NCBI GenBank assembly: GCA_964556665.1
Contig: CAZKXU010000003.1
Coordinates: forward strand, 12,882-76,881
Reading direction: 5' to 3'
DNA from: CAZKXU01 sp964556665
GTDB lineage: Bacteria > Bdellovibrionota_C > UBA2361 > CAZKXU01
Length of the DNA stretch: 64,000 bases
The notes beneath the pieces are model-generated. The model ran no database searches, had not been told where the DNA came from, and saw only the letters and a program-made list of their open reading frames with translations. A program made the position numbers and the translations under genes. Positions 32,024 through 42,098 of this stretch are shown one piece after another (the stretch's first letter is position 1; every line of letters begins with the position of its first letter).

Positions 32024-33072
32024 GCGTTCTCGACTCAGATAATTTAGCGCAGGTCTTAAGAGGGATATCTCAGAAGCGGAGGCAGGGAGTGTTAGAGCTT
32101 AAGTACCCTGAAAGTAGATCTGAGATTGTCTTCGTTCAAGGTCGAATCGTAAATTTTATAATTAATGATCTATCCCCAAACTTAGAGATAGTAGAGCTAC
32201 TCAAGGGAGCGGGACTGGTCTCTGAGGTGCCAGAAGGGCTTCCAGATCTTAAGCTTGAACAGCTGTTTGCTGAGCTTAATCGGCTAAACGGAAATTCACT
32301 CGATGAAACAACCTTTAAGAATCTCCTTAAGCATAGGGTGCTTGATAAACTTTATTCAATTGATCTGAGTACTGGGGCTTACTATTCATTCTCTGTCAAA
32401 ATGGTTCAGTCGGAGGGCTCTTTTACTCCTAGTATTTCTGTAGGGCAGCTGTTACTTGATCTTGTGGCGCTTGAAGCGGACTCGCAGAAGATAGCAGAAC
32501 TTTTTTCGGGTAAAGCAAAAATTGTTCGCTCTCTAGATACGGCTCCACAACTCTCTTCAGAGGTAGAGGAGTTAGTTTACAGATTGCTTGATGTGCCACT
32601 AACAGTGGGTGAACTAAAATCACGATCTCTTCTCAGTAAATACCATCTTCAAGATGTATTAATCTCTTTACATTCAAAGGGATTAGTAAGATCTGCAGCA
32701 GTATTAGAAGAAAGATTAGCTTCCTCCCCTAAGAGAATTATTTTTGAAGAGAAGCTTTTTCAATCGATTGATAGTTCAATCGACAAAGTATTCAAGCAGG
32801 AAGAGGAAGAGCAGAGGCAGGATGAGAAAAATTCTCTAGAGGATAAACTGGACACCAGTCCAGCTGGTCAGCTTGATCATGTTATAGTTGATGAAGAGGA
32901 GGCGTCTCCATCAGAGCTGCCATCACTCAGAATTCGTATGGGATTATTTAGTATGCGCCTTTTAAGTCAAAACTGGCCGTTGCATACGACAGTATTTATC
33001 TTTCTAATCATAGTGATTGTTTGTCCGCTTGTTTATTGGGGCGAGATATTTCAGCTGCTAGGAGGATATTAG
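32017..33072 (+). CDS. DUF4388 (PATAN) domain protein with C-terminal membrane helix
   Basis: 351 residues. The N-terminal segment (LAQVLRGISQKRRQGVLELK ... EIVFVQGRIVNFIIND) is the DUF4388 pattern, a module often found with response regulators in deltaproteobacteria and cyanobacteria. The middle resembles winged-helix modules (VGELKSRSLLSKYHLQDVLI), an acidic linker follows, and one helix anchors the C-terminus (TVFIFLIIVIVCPLVYWGEI). Last gene of the three-gene unit. Role unknown. Confidence 0.75.
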   Translation: MLGVLDSDNLAQVLRGISQKRRQGVLELKYPESRSEIVFVQGRIVNFIINDLSPNLEIVELLKGAGLVSEVPEGLPDLKLEQLFAELNRLNGNSLDETTFKNLLKHRVLDKLYSIDLSTGAYYSFSVKMVQSEGSFTPSISVGQLLLDLVALEADSQKIAELFSGKAKIVRSLDTAPQLSSEVEELVYRLLDVPLTVGELKSRSLLSKYHLQDVLISLHSKGLVRSAAVLEERLASSPKRIIFEEKLFQSIDSSIDKVFKQEEEEQRQDEKNSLEDKLDTSPAGQLDHVIVDEEEASPSELPSLRIRMGLFSMRLLSQNWPLHTTVFIFLIIVIVCPLVYWGEIFQLLGGY

Positions 33073-33076
33073 TGCA

Positions 33077-33286
33077 CTATCCTCTCTTGAAATGGGAAAA
33101 AAATATGAGGGCCTGCTGATAAAACCAGAAAGAAAAACTTTCAAGCGTTGAATAAATTTCATCAATAAATAGAATATGTATATCTTTGCCGAGATATAGT
33201 GCTATGCCCTTGACTGCACACAGTGTTAATATAGCTAGAACGACTAACCTGAAGTGCTGCCCCAGTCCTTCCTCTCCAAATCCCAT
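33077..33286 (-). CDS. Possible small membrane protein
   Basis: 69 residues with one strong hydrophobic helix (FRLVVLAILTLCAVKGIALYL) and an aromatic C-terminus. TAGGA lies 11 bases before the ATG. Convergent with the DUF4388 gene, 4 bases between stops. No family recognised; may be a chance ORF. Confidence 0.4.
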   Translation of the reverse strand: MGFGEEGLGQHFRLVVLAILTLCAVKGIALYLGKDIHILFIDEIYSTLESFSFWFYQQALIFFSHFKRG

Positions 33287-33456
33287 CTGTGCATATTCCT
33301 AATTTGTTATCATGTTGACAACTAGTTAGTTTTCGTCCTGACAGGCAGAATCTAGTTAATATGCTGTTTTAAATTACAGGTAGATTTCTCAAGTTTGAAG
33401 TGATTTTCGACCGATATGTATTATGAAGTCTATGATAGCTGATTAGGAAGATTTTC

Positions 33457-34200
33457 TTGGCAAAAAAGAAGATGGAAACAACACCTCTCGAGATCAAAAA
33501 TACTACGGTTTTGGAGATAGGAGAGGATCTAAGTTATCTTTTGGCAGCAACTAGCACTTGCTATGAGGTGCTGCGTCAAATGGCTCCTCAAAGTAATCCA
33601 GTCATAGAGAGGTATATACGTGAAATCGACGATGGGATTTTACGCGGAAGCAGATTGGCCGAAAAGATCGCTAAGTATAAAAAAAAGTGGAACAATGACG
33701 AGGAGGCTCCACAGCAACGGCATGTCAGTACCTGTCTCAAGGCGGCTGTTGACTATATCAATGTTAATTGGAGCGGGCCAATAAGTATTGATCTGCATAT
33801 TACTAATGACAGTATTGCAAAGATTGAATACGCCGGACTGGTGCAGATAGTAGTAGGAGCTTGTATTAACTCCATAGAATCCATGGATGGTCAGGAGGAA
33901 AAAGACATTCTTATCTATCTTGATCAAATTTTCATTGATCCATACAACGACTTTGGCTTAGACGGGGGACGGCGCTACTGTAGGATTAGTATAATCGATC
34001 ACGGCTATGGTATGTCAAAAGAGTTGATTGATCGACTCTTTGCTCCTTATGTATCGGAGGAGGATCAGGAAGTAAGGTCCTGTGTCGGGTCAAGCTTGTA
34101 TCTAACAAAAAAAATGCTTGAAAAAGTAGGCGGGCGTATAATTTTAGAATCGATGCCAAATTGTGGGACAGCAGCGCATATCTTTGTTCCAGCACAGTGA
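33457..34200 (+). CDS. Histidine-kinase-like ATPase domain protein
   Basis: 247 residues from TTG 33457 (AGGAAG eight bases before). The C-terminal half is an HATPase_c fold: N-box IVVGACINSIESM, G1 box IIDHGYGMSKELIDRLFAPY, G2-like GSSLYLTKKMLEKVGGRI, ending NCGTAAHIFVP. The N-terminal helices contain no H-box with a clear phospho-acceptor His in the usual context, so it may be a soluble kinase with a divergent dimerisation domain or an anti-sigma-like protein. Single gene. Confidence 0.75.
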   Translation: MAKKKMETTPLEIKNTTVLEIGEDLSYLLAATSTCYEVLRQMAPQSNPVIERYIREIDDGILRGSRLAEKIAKYKKKWNNDEEAPQQRHVSTCLKAAVDYINVNWSGPISIDLHITNDSIAKIEYAGLVQIVVGACINSIESMDGQEEKDILIYLDQIFIDPYNDFGLDGGRRYCRISIIDHGYGMSKELIDRLFAPYVSEEDQEVRSCVGSSLYLTKKMLEKVGGRIILESMPNCGTAAHIFVPAQ

Positions 34201-34314
34201 TCAAATGTCTCGCAGTTTAAACAGGAAAAGGCACAGGGGTGAGTATAGCAGTTACTTTACACAAATAACCTCTAAGCAAAGCAGTATGTAATATGCTATC
34301 TTTCTAGCACTGAC

Positions 34315-36267
34315 ATGTGTGGCATTACCGGTATCTATAGAGAAGGTCTAGGCAATCTAGAAAATATTGTTTGCAATATGGCATCTGCAATCGCCTATCG
34401 CGGTCCAGATGATTATGGTACTTGGGTTGAGCCTCAGGTGGGGCTCGCCTTTGGACATCGTAGACTATCAATTCTTGATCTTTCCCCCTTAGGTCATCAA
34501 CCTATGCATTCTCAGAGTGGACGGTTTAGTATGGTGTATAACGGAGAAATTTATAATTTTCAGCATATTAAAGATGAGTTACTAGGATACGGACATAAAT
34601 TTAAAGGCGGTAGCGATACAGAGGTAATGTTGGCTGCCTTCGAACAGTGGGGCATAGAAGAAGCTGTACGCAAGTTTAACGGCATGTTTGTCTTTGCAGT
34701 ATGGGATATTAAGCAGCGTGAGTTAATACTGGGGAGGGATCGACTTGGCGTGAAGCCACTCTACTATGGTTGGACCGGCAAAAACTTTCTTTTTGCCTCG
34801 GAGCTTAAGGCTTTTAAGGCAGCACCGGAATCTGAACTGATTATCAATAGAGAAGCCGTTGTGGCACTTTTATTTTATGGATATATACCGGCTCCGCAAT
34901 CTATATATCGAGGCATCTATAAGCTTCTTCCAGGCACAATTTTACGGTTGCCTCTACCATTACTGCAAAGGAGTGCTGATTTTTGCGCGCTAAGCTCACC
35001 CAAACAGTATTGGAGCGCAGAGAGCGCTGCTTTCAATGGCCTAAATGCTCCTATGAGTTTGCCTGACGAGGAGATCTTAGAGCATTTAGATTCCCTGCTT
35101 AAAGATGCTACTAAAATAAGGATGATTGCAGATGTGCCTTTGGGCGTATTTCTTTCGGGTGGAATCGACTCCTCTCTCGTAACTAGTTTGATGCAGCAGC
35201 AGAGTGCTGTGCCAGTCAGAAGCTTCTCCATAGGCTTTCGAGAGCAGGGATATGATGAGGCACAATTTGCAAAAAGAGTTGCAGAACATCTTGGCACTGC
35301 GCACACTGAATTTTATTTAGACTCAAAAGAAGCCCAGCAGGTGGTGTATAAATTAGGAGCTATGTTTGATGAACCTTTTGCAGACGCATCAGCTATACCG
35401 ACATATCTTGTTTCAAAACTTGCGCGTGAGCATGTTACGGTAGCGCTAGCAGGCGATGCAGGAGATGAGCTATTTTGTGGATACTCTCGCTATATGGGAG
35501 CTGAGCGATTCTGGCGAATAAAGCAACACATCCCTAGTATCTTACGTGGAACAGCTAGCATAGGCTTGCGTGCGATACCAGCGAATGTCTGGAGTACGCT
35601 TTTGACACCGTTAATTCCGTTACTGCCTGATGGGTTTAGTTTTAAGAGCCCTGGAGAAAAATTGCATAAGCTTAGTCGTTTGTTGGGCATTACTGATCAG
35701 GTCGATTTCTACCGCAGCCTTACAGCTCACTGGGAGGAGGCTGCTCAGATGGTTAAGGGTGCTGGTGCAATCATAGAGGTGCAGGTACATAACACGCAGT
35801 CATTGAATCTGCTTAGCTATATGATGTTACAGGATCTTGTTCATTATCTACCGTATGATATATTGACCAAGGTTGACCGCACTTCTATGGCTGTTTCGCT
35901 TGAAGCGCGTGGCCCTTTTCTTGACTATCGTGTTGTAGAGTTTGCTTGGAGATTACCAAGAGCTACCATGCTTTGGGGTGGACGTAGTAAGGGCATACTC
36001 CGCAAGCTTTTGGCGCGTTATGTACCAAGCGCGCTCTTCGAGCGACCCAAAATGGGGTTTGCAGTACCACTAGCTGGATGGTTACGTGAAGATTTAAAGG
36101 ATTGGGCAGCAGGACTTCTAGATCGGAAACGGCTGGAAGCAGATGGATTTTTTGAGAGTCAGGCAATCGTTCGTAGATGGGAGGAGCATCAATCCGGCAA
36201 ACGAGATTGGCAGAATTATCTTTGGGATATACTTATGTTTCAGGCGTGGTTGGACGAGAATAAATAG
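34315..36267 (+). CDS. asnB: Asparagine synthase (glutamine-hydrolysing)
   Basis: 650 residues. N-terminal nucleophile glutaminase begins MCGITGIYREG with Cys2 (Cys1 after Met removal), RGPDDYGTW and YNGEIYN; the C-terminal synthetase has the PP-loop FLSGGIDSSLVTSL. First gene of the polysaccharide cluster, four bases before the nucleotide-sugar dehydrogenase. Enzymes of this type in such clusters often amidate sugar acids of surface polymers, so the substrate may be a uronic acid residue. That is inference from position. Confidence 0.92.
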   Translation: MCGITGIYREGLGNLENIVCNMASAIAYRGPDDYGTWVEPQVGLAFGHRRLSILDLSPLGHQPMHSQSGRFSMVYNGEIYNFQHIKDELLGYGHKFKGGSDTEVMLAAFEQWGIEEAVRKFNGMFVFAVWDIKQRELILGRDRLGVKPLYYGWTGKNFLFASELKAFKAAPESELIINREAVVALLFYGYIPAPQSIYRGIYKLLPGTILRLPLPLLQRSADFCALSSPKQYWSAESAAFNGLNAPMSLPDEEILEHLDSLLKDATKIRMIADVPLGVFLSGGIDSSLVTSLMQQQSAVPVRSFSIGFREQGYDEAQFAKRVAEHLGTAHTEFYLDSKEAQQVVYKLGAMFDEPFADASAIPTYLVSKLAREHVTVALAGDAGDELFCGYSRYMGAERFWRIKQHIPSILRGTASIGLRAIPANVWSTLLTPLIPLLPDGFSFKSPGEKLHKLSRLLGITDQVDFYRSLTAHWEEAAQMVKGAGAIIEVQVHNTQSLNLLSYMMLQDLVHYLPYDILTKVDRTSMAVSLEARGPFLDYRVVEFAWRLPRATMLWGGRSKGILRKLLARYVPSALFERPKMGFAVPLAGWLREDLKDWAAGLLDRKRLEADGFFESQAIVRRWEEHQSGKRDWQNYLWDILMFQAWLDENK

Positions 36268-36270
36268 GGT

Positions 36271-37548
36271 ATGGATATCAAAATCGGAATTATTGGACTT
36301 GGCTACGTTGGGCTTCCAATAGCGCTAGCATTCGCAAAGAAGTTTCCTGGAACGGTAGGTTTCGATATAAATCAGAAAAAAATCGAAGAACTGAAAGCTG
36401 CCATTGACCGCACTGGAGAGATCTCTGCTGCAGAGTTAAAGCAAGCCTCTCTTGAATACAGCTCTGACGGAGCTAAGTTAAAAGGTGTGAACTTTTTTGT
36501 AGTTGCAGTGCCGACACCGATAGACGTAAATCATAATCCTGATCTAGAGCCACTGCGTTCGGCCTCAGAGATAGTTGGTAAGGTGCTTAGCCCAGGAGCA
36601 ATCGTAGTCTATGAATCTACGGTCTATCCTGGTGTTACTGAGGATTTTTGTGGACCGATCCTTGCCAAGATCTCTGGACTTAAACAAGGGGTTGATTTTA
36701 AATTAGGATATTCACCGGAACGTATTAATCCTGGTGACAAGACGCATTCACTAGAGAGAGTGATTAAAGTCGTATCGGGAGAAGATGCTGCTACACTGAA
36801 CAAGGTAGCAGAGGTATACGGAACTGTAATTCCGGCAGGGGTCTTTAGAGCTCATTCCATAAAAGTAGCTGAAGCTGCTAAGGTGATTGAAAATACACAG
36901 CGAGATCTCAATATCGCGCTTATGAATGAGCTCGCAATTATATTTGATCTAATGAAGATTCCGACACGCGAGGTACTAAGGGCAGCCGGCACGAAATGGA
37001 ATTTTCTTTCTTTTACACCTGGTCTTGTTGGTGGTCACTGTATCGGAGTCGATCCGTACTATCTTACTACCAAGGCAGAGCAGTTAGGTTATCATCCTCA
37101 GGTAATTTTAGCAGGCAGACGTATTAATGACGGGATGGGTTCTTTTATCGCTCAGCGTACAGTTAAATTAATGGTAAATGCAGGCTTGCAGATTAAAGGT
37201 GCGCGTATTGGAATTCTAGGTTTAACGTTTAAGGAAAATGTCTCAGATCTTAGGAATAGTAGAGTGCCAGATATTGTAAATGAATTGAAACAGTTCGGTG
37301 TAGTGCCCTTAGTTACGGATCCGCTAGTTGAGTCCGCAGAGTCAGAGCATGAATATGGAATAAAGCTTCATGAGTTTAATGATATGCACGATCTGGATGG
37401 AGTCATTTTAGCAGTAGCACACACGCACTACATAAAAAATCTTGATACAATAATCGCAGCGGTAAAACCAAAGAGTGTGTTCGTAGATGTGAAGGCAGTT
37501 ATTGATAGTTCTAAGTTGCCATCTGATCTTATATTCTGGAGTTTGTAG
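36271..37548 (+). CDS. UDP-HexNAc 6-dehydrogenase (WbpO/TviB type)
   Basis: 425 residues. NAD site GIIGLGYVGLPIALAFAKKF, catalytic Cys in LVGGHCIGVDPYY, C-terminal domain ILGLTFKENVSDLRNS. Oxidises C6 of a UDP-N-acetylhexosamine to the uronic acid. Paired with a WbpP/TviC-type 4-epimerase whose start overlaps its stop (TAGTG), as in Vi-antigen and O6-type pathways leading to UDP-GalNAcA. Confidence 0.9.
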   Translation: MDIKIGIIGLGYVGLPIALAFAKKFPGTVGFDINQKKIEELKAAIDRTGEISAAELKQASLEYSSDGAKLKGVNFFVVAVPTPIDVNHNPDLEPLRSASEIVGKVLSPGAIVVYESTVYPGVTEDFCGPILAKISGLKQGVDFKLGYSPERINPGDKTHSLERVIKVVSGEDAATLNKVAEVYGTVIPAGVFRAHSIKVAEAAKVIENTQRDLNIALMNELAIIFDLMKIPTREVLRAAGTKWNFLSFTPGLVGGHCIGVDPYYLTTKAEQLGYHPQVILAGRRINDGMGSFIAQRTVKLMVNAGLQIKGARIGILGLTFKENVSDLRNSRVPDIVNELKQFGVVPLVTDPLVESAESEHEYGIKLHEFNDMHDLDGVILAVAHTHYIKNLDTIIAAVKPKSVFVDVKAVIDSSKLPSDLIFWSL

Positions 37549-38558
37549 TGAGTTATTCCCCGATTCAGAGACTTGAGAAGGGTCTGTTAAGAAGACCGCG
37601 ACGCTGGTTAGTCACCGGTGTGGCAGGCTTTATTGGATCGCATCTGCTTGAACGTCTCCTTTTGCTTAGGCAGCAGGTAGTAGGATTGGATAATTTTTCT
37701 ACTGGCTTACGTGAGAATCTTAACCTCGTTAAGCGTGCAACAGGTCCGCACTGGAAACAGTTTAAATTCATCGAAGGTGATATAGAGAATCTCCATACCT
37801 GTAAAAAGGCTTCACGTAATGTGGATATTATACTGCATCAGGCGGCGCTTGGTTCTGTGCCGCGCTCTATAATCGACCCCTTATCTACAAATAGTGCGAA
37901 TGTTACCGGTTTTATAAATATGTTAGAGGCAGCTCGTGTGCTTAAGGTGCCTCGTTTTGTGTATGCCTCCTCAAGTTCAGTATATGGTGATATTGCGGAA
38001 TCGCCTAAGAGAGAATCTAAGCTAGGAAGCCCTCTCTCTCCGTATGCAGTCAGTAAACTTATCGATGAACTATACGCCAATATTTATTATAAATGTTATG
38101 GACTCAAAACCGTAGGGCTTCGATATTTTAATGTTTTTGGTCCGCGTCAAAACCCTAATGGCCCGTATGCTGCTGTAGTGCCGCGCTGGCTTGAGTCACT
38201 TAAGAATGGAAGTAGGTGTCTAGTCTATGGAGATGGTTCTACAACCAGAGATTTCTGTTATATCGATAACGTAATTCAGGCAAACTTGTTGGCGGCATGT
38301 ACCACGAATGAGCAGGCGTTTGGGACGTCCTTTAATATTGCTTATGGTCAGAGTACTTCACTGCGCACTCTCTTTAATGAAATGAGAACGGCGGTACATG
38401 GGCCAAGTTCAAAGGCAAAATTAATTGTTAAGCCATGGCGTAAAGGTGATGTGAGACACTCCTTGGCTGACATTGCAAAGGCCGAGGAGATACTTGGATT
38501 TAGACCGACCCATAGCCTTAAGTCCGGGCTGAGCCAATTCATACCGCCTGCTTCGTAA
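37548..38558 (+). CDS. UDP-GlcNAc 4-epimerase-like SDR (WbpP/TviC type)
   Basis: 336 residues, GTG start in the preceding stop. Extended SDR: NAD site VTGVAGFIGSHLLERL, Ser in YASSSSVYGD, catalytic YAVSK, and the YFNVFGPRQNPNGPYAAV substrate loop typical of WbpP. Interconverts UDP-GlcNAc(A) and UDP-GalNAc(A). Ends 20 bases inside the convergent glycosyltransferase gene. Confidence 0.9.
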   Translation: MSYSPIQRLEKGLLRRPRRWLVTGVAGFIGSHLLERLLLLRQQVVGLDNFSTGLRENLNLVKRATGPHWKQFKFIEGDIENLHTCKKASRNVDIILHQAALGSVPRSIIDPLSTNSANVTGFINMLEAARVLKVPRFVYASSSSVYGDIAESPKRESKLGSPLSPYAVSKLIDELYANIYYKCYGLKTVGLRYFNVFGPRQNPNGPYAAVVPRWLESLKNGSRCLVYGDGSTTRDFCYIDNVIQANLLAACTTNEQAFGTSFNIAYGQSTSLRTLFNEMRTAVHGPSSKAKLIVKPWRKGDVRHSLADIAKAEEILGFRPTHSLKSGLSQFIPPAS

Positions 38559-39705
38559 TACCATTTTCAAAAAAATCAATACCGATAATCTTTGAATATG
38601 TAGTAAAAAAACTATCAAGAAAGGCCTCACGCTCGAATTTCTCATGACAACGTATCTGCGCCTGTGCTCCTAACTCACGTATTAATCCAGGTTTACTATA
38701 GAGTAAATCTAACGCAGAGAGCAGGCTCTCCTGAGACTCGGTTTTAAAAAGCACACCTGTTTTGCCGTGTACAATAGCAGATGAAATACCGGGAATATCA
38801 GATCCGACAGTAGGGCGTTCAAATGCCGCTGCTTCTAGAATTACATTAGGAAAGCCTTCATGAAAGCTTGGAAGAGAAAGCAGATCAATAGCCTGGTAAA
38901 AAGGCCTAACATCAGAGAGAAATCCTAAGCAGTGAACATTTTTTGGGATAGCTCCTAATACTCGTAAGCAGTCCGCTGGATTTGCTCCGGCAAGTAAGAG
39001 GTGCGTGTTTTTTCCCTTTGAGAATCTGCTCCATACCGAGAGCATGAGATCGAAACCTTTCCTCTTAACCGGGCGCCCTGCATAGCCAACTACAAAATCA
39101 TTCTCTGAAATACCAAGAGATTGACGTAGTTCGATGCCGAGCTTGTGAGGGGAGAGTTTGGGGGAGAAGTGGCGCAGATCTATACCGCAATCTGATCCGG
39201 AGCCTACGCAGTATGCAGGCTTATTGCCGATTAATCCATCTTTATAAGCTTTCTCAAGGTTCGAGTGGCTTACCGTGATCAGATCGCTACATAAGGTTAT
39301 GTTTATGTATTCTATGACTTTTAAAATATATCCTAGTAACCCATGATGACCAAAATAACTAAAGCCATGACAGTGATAGATGCGAACCTTGATGCCGGCT
39401 AGATAGGCAGCCAGTAGTGGCAAGGTAGATGCTACGCCAAAATTAGCATGCAGGGCATCTGGCTTCTCACGCCTCATAGCAAGATATAGGCGTACAATGC
39501 CATGCATTAATCTGAATGGATTTGAGGCAGTTTTAAAAGGAAAGGGGCGTTTGATAAAGGAAAATTTCTCTAAAAGTGCGAGATTAAACCGTTTCGGATC
39601 GTACCAAAGCTCTACCTCAAGGCCACGTTTTTGAAGATCCATAATAAGCGGGGCCAATATTGTTCTTGTTATTATATCGGCGTGTGTGGTGATAACTACT
39701 TTCAT
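38539..39705 (-). CDS. Glycosyltransferase family 4
   Basis: 388 residues, GT-B fold. N-terminal domain ends near VSHSNLEKAYKDG; the donor-binding part has VGYAGRPVKRKGFDL and the E-x7-E type motif SFHEGFPNVILEAAAFERPT. Transfers a sugar to the growing polymer or lipid carrier; sugar not deducible. First of a minus-strand group with the dioxygenase and flippase in reverse order. Confidence 0.88.
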   Translation of the reverse strand: MKVVITTHADIITRTILAPLIMDLQKRGLEVELWYDPKRFNLALLEKFSFIKRPFPFKTASNPFRLMHGIVRLYLAMRREKPDALHANFGVASTLPLLAAYLAGIKVRIYHCHGFSYFGHHGLLGYILKVIEYINITLCSDLITVSHSNLEKAYKDGLIGNKPAYCVGSGSDCGIDLRHFSPKLSPHKLGIELRQSLGISENDFVVGYAGRPVKRKGFDLMLSVWSRFSKGKNTHLLLAGANPADCLRVLGAIPKNVHCLGFLSDVRPFYQAIDLLSLPSFHEGFPNVILEAAAFERPTVGSDIPGISSAIVHGKTGVLFKTESQESLLSALDLLYSKPGLIRELGAQAQIRCHEKFEREAFLDSFFTTYSKIIGIDFFENGITKQAV

Positions 39706-39724
39706 GTACGCGTGAAGACTAAAG

Positions 39725-40561
39725 TTAAATTTCTAAGTTCAGCCCGCAAGCTTTGAGCCTAGCCTTTAGCTGCGCTGGGTAGTCGCTGTAGCAGAGATCT
39801 TTACGCTCAAAAAGGTAGTATTTACGGTGATTAACAGAATGAAGGTTGTTCATACCGTAAGAGAGAAACAACGCATACTTAGGACCGTGGATAAAAGATC
39901 CGGTATGAAGAACTCGCTGATCAAAAATTAAGCAATCTCCCGGCTCTACTTTTATCCAGATAGTTTTTGCAGATAATAATGGTGGTAAAAGATCTCTACG
40001 ATTCAGCACCTTCGTGAGTAAGGAGTGAAACTTAAGCTCGCATTTTGTTAACAAAGACTCTGACCGATGTGAGCCAGGAACAAGCCCCAGAGAAAACCCG
40101 CTTTCGCTGTAGGACTGTAGGTAAATTGCGACTCTAGCAACACCGTACGGCGCGTTGCGCTCGTCCCAGTCGGGTCCAACTCCGAAGCTTCGATCTTTTG
40201 AGTCACGGTGCCAGCCGACAGTGCCGTGATGCACATGGATATCAGAATGTTGAGTATATTTTGCGTCATCTCCGAGAACCGCCCGAATGCCATCTAATAG
40301 CTTAGGATTAAAGATTAGATCCCAAAAATCAGGGTTAGCAGTAATCTCATCCGCTTTAGCAAATCCGCCGCGGCGCGCCTTCTTGATCTCAAAATCAGCA
40401 TCATTCAGTTTAGAAATAGATTTAACTTTGGTGAGGTAGTATTCAACCTGGATGGGATCTAAGAGGCGCGGTATGAATACGTACCCATCCCTCTGATAAA
40501 TGTGTTTAAGTGACTCAGCAGAGTTAGTACTATCTTCGAAGATACTTTCGGCGGTTTCCAT
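39725..40561 (-). CDS. Phytanoyl-CoA dioxygenase family protein
   Basis: 278 residues. Fe(II)/2-oxoglutarate oxygenase fold: metal ligands in HVHHGTVGWHRDSKD (HxD) and VLHTGSFIHG (distal His). Position in a polysaccharide cluster suggests hydroxylation of a sugar, lipid or small molecule substituent. Four bases separate it from the flippase gene upstream on the same strand. Confidence 0.85.
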   Translation of the reverse strand: METAESIFEDSTNSAESLKHIYQRDGYVFIPRLLDPIQVEYYLTKVKSISKLNDADFEIKKARRGGFAKADEITANPDFWDLIFNPKLLDGIRAVLGDDAKYTQHSDIHVHHGTVGWHRDSKDRSFGVGPDWDERNAPYGVARVAIYLQSYSESGFSLGLVPGSHRSESLLTKCELKFHSLLTKVLNRRDLLPPLLSAKTIWIKVEPGDCLIFDQRVLHTGSFIHGPKYALFLSYGMNNLHSVNHRKYYLFERKDLCYSDYPAQLKARLKACGLNLEI

Positions 40562-40565
40562 TGGT

Positions 40566-42098
40566 TTATACTACTGTTTGGGATTTGGGAGTCAAGAGCT
40601 TAATGAGTGCGCTGTTCATGCCCAGCAAGCGAGGCCAAAAATAACATAAAATTGAGACAATTACTGTGTAGAATAAAGCGCCAAAGCCGATCTGATAGAG
40701 GGCCTTTAGCCTGAGCACGGGCCAGAAATATGAAGCACACGCTTCGAAGATAAGTTTGGAGATGTAAGATGCAAGCAGTAGCAGGAAAAAGGAGTTGAAT
40801 TGCCAGAGCCACTTAATCCGTATAGCGAGAGCTTTTCTTATGAGTAAAGCGCTTAAGTTAGCTTGGACGACCTGTGCAAAAACTAACTTTATTGCAATGC
40901 CTGTAGCTCCTAAGCCTAAGCCAAAATACCAGGAGCCGCTTGGAGCAAGAACAATTGGGGTGAGTAGTAGGCTCAATATTATATAGGATATACCAGCGAT
41001 GCTCTTTAGTTTTGGCCTTTCAGTGGCAATTAATGTCAGATCTAAGATGATATTCATCATGTTGTGTAGCGGATATATAAACATGATCAGCATTGGCCAA
41101 TATGCAGAAGCATAGGTGTGACCCAAGCATACTTCAATTATCTCAGCTGTTAGAGGTATTGCAAATGCAGATAAGAAGGCAGTCAAAAAGTAGAATCCAT
41201 AAAATCCTACATTGAAAATCTCCTCAAAGCGGGCGCGGTTATTCTTAACAAAAGCTTCTGAGATCTCTTTCCAGAATATCTGAGAGAAGGAGGTGCCAGC
41301 CAATAGGATTAAAAAAGAGAAGCGCTGTGCAATCGCTATAAATGCCTGGTCGGCAGATCCTGCGTATAGCTGCAGCAGCCAAGGATCCAGAAATCCGTTA
41401 GCAAAAGTTAGTAAATTAAAAAGTGCCAGTGAGCGAAAATATTTTGTAAAGACGTTTAATGTAGCTGTACTATCAAATCCCGCATGATCGTCGATCAGTC
41501 CAAGGCGGCGAAGCTTAATGATATATGCAAATGACAGTGCCGTATAAATAAATATATTTACTGAAAATAATTGCCCGATAGTTAGAGCATGATGACTATG
41601 CATTAGCATAATCAAGATTAGAAAAATAACTGCTAAGGTAAGATTTCTAAGCTGTAGTCCGATACTGTCCCGCAGCGACTCTCCCATCTGGGTTACCGTT
41701 GTCCATAGCTGAGTCATGCAAAATGAGGAGATCGCTGCTAAAAAAAGAAGGTCGCGTCGTGCACCTAGCCAAAAGAGGTCTAAGATAGACTGTGGGGCAA
41801 GTGCGAGAAGAAGTAGGGGAATAAGCAATCTAAGAGCCATCCAGACGGCATAGTAGGTATAAAACCTGCTAGCGTGTTTATGCTGAGAGATCAGTGTAAA
41901 AAAGGCTGCTTGTCCGCCTAAATCTAGAAATGAGAAAATGGCAAGAAAGCTAGCCGAAAGAAAATTGAATTCACCAAACTGTCCAGGTCCTAAGTAGCGC
42001 GCTAGTAGTAAGTTTGAAACAAAAACAAATACAATTCTGATTGAATTTATCAGGAACGTCCCGATAAATCTCTCTGCTATTTTCGAGAGGGGCTGCAT
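40566..42098 (-). CDS. Polysaccharide flippase (Wzx/MATE-like)
   Basis: 510 residues, about 12-14 hydrophobic helices. The start has the family pattern (FLINSIRIVFVFVSNLLLARYLGPGQFGEFNFLS). Exports lipid-linked oligosaccharide repeats across the inner membrane. Its start overlaps the end of the upstream methyltransferase frame by about 20 bases. Confidence 0.88.
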   Translation of the reverse strand: MQPLSKIAERFIGTFLINSIRIVFVFVSNLLLARYLGPGQFGEFNFLSASFLAIFSFLDLGGQAAFFTLISQHKHASRFYTYYAVWMALRLLIPLLLLALAPQSILDLFWLGARRDLLFLAAISSFCMTQLWTTVTQMGESLRDSIGLQLRNLTLAVIFLILIMLMHSHHALTIGQLFSVNIFIYTALSFAYIIKLRRLGLIDDHAGFDSTATLNVFTKYFRSLALFNLLTFANGFLDPWLLQLYAGSADQAFIAIAQRFSFLILLAGTSFSQIFWKEISEAFVKNNRARFEEIFNVGFYGFYFLTAFLSAFAIPLTAEIIEVCLGHTYASAYWPMLIMFIYPLHNMMNIILDLTLIATERPKLKSIAGISYIILSLLLTPIVLAPSGSWYFGLGLGATGIAIKLVFAQVVQANLSALLIRKALAIRIKWLWQFNSFFLLLLASYISKLIFEACASYFWPVLRLKALYQIGFGALFYTVIVSILCYFWPRLLGMNSALIKLLTPKSQTVV

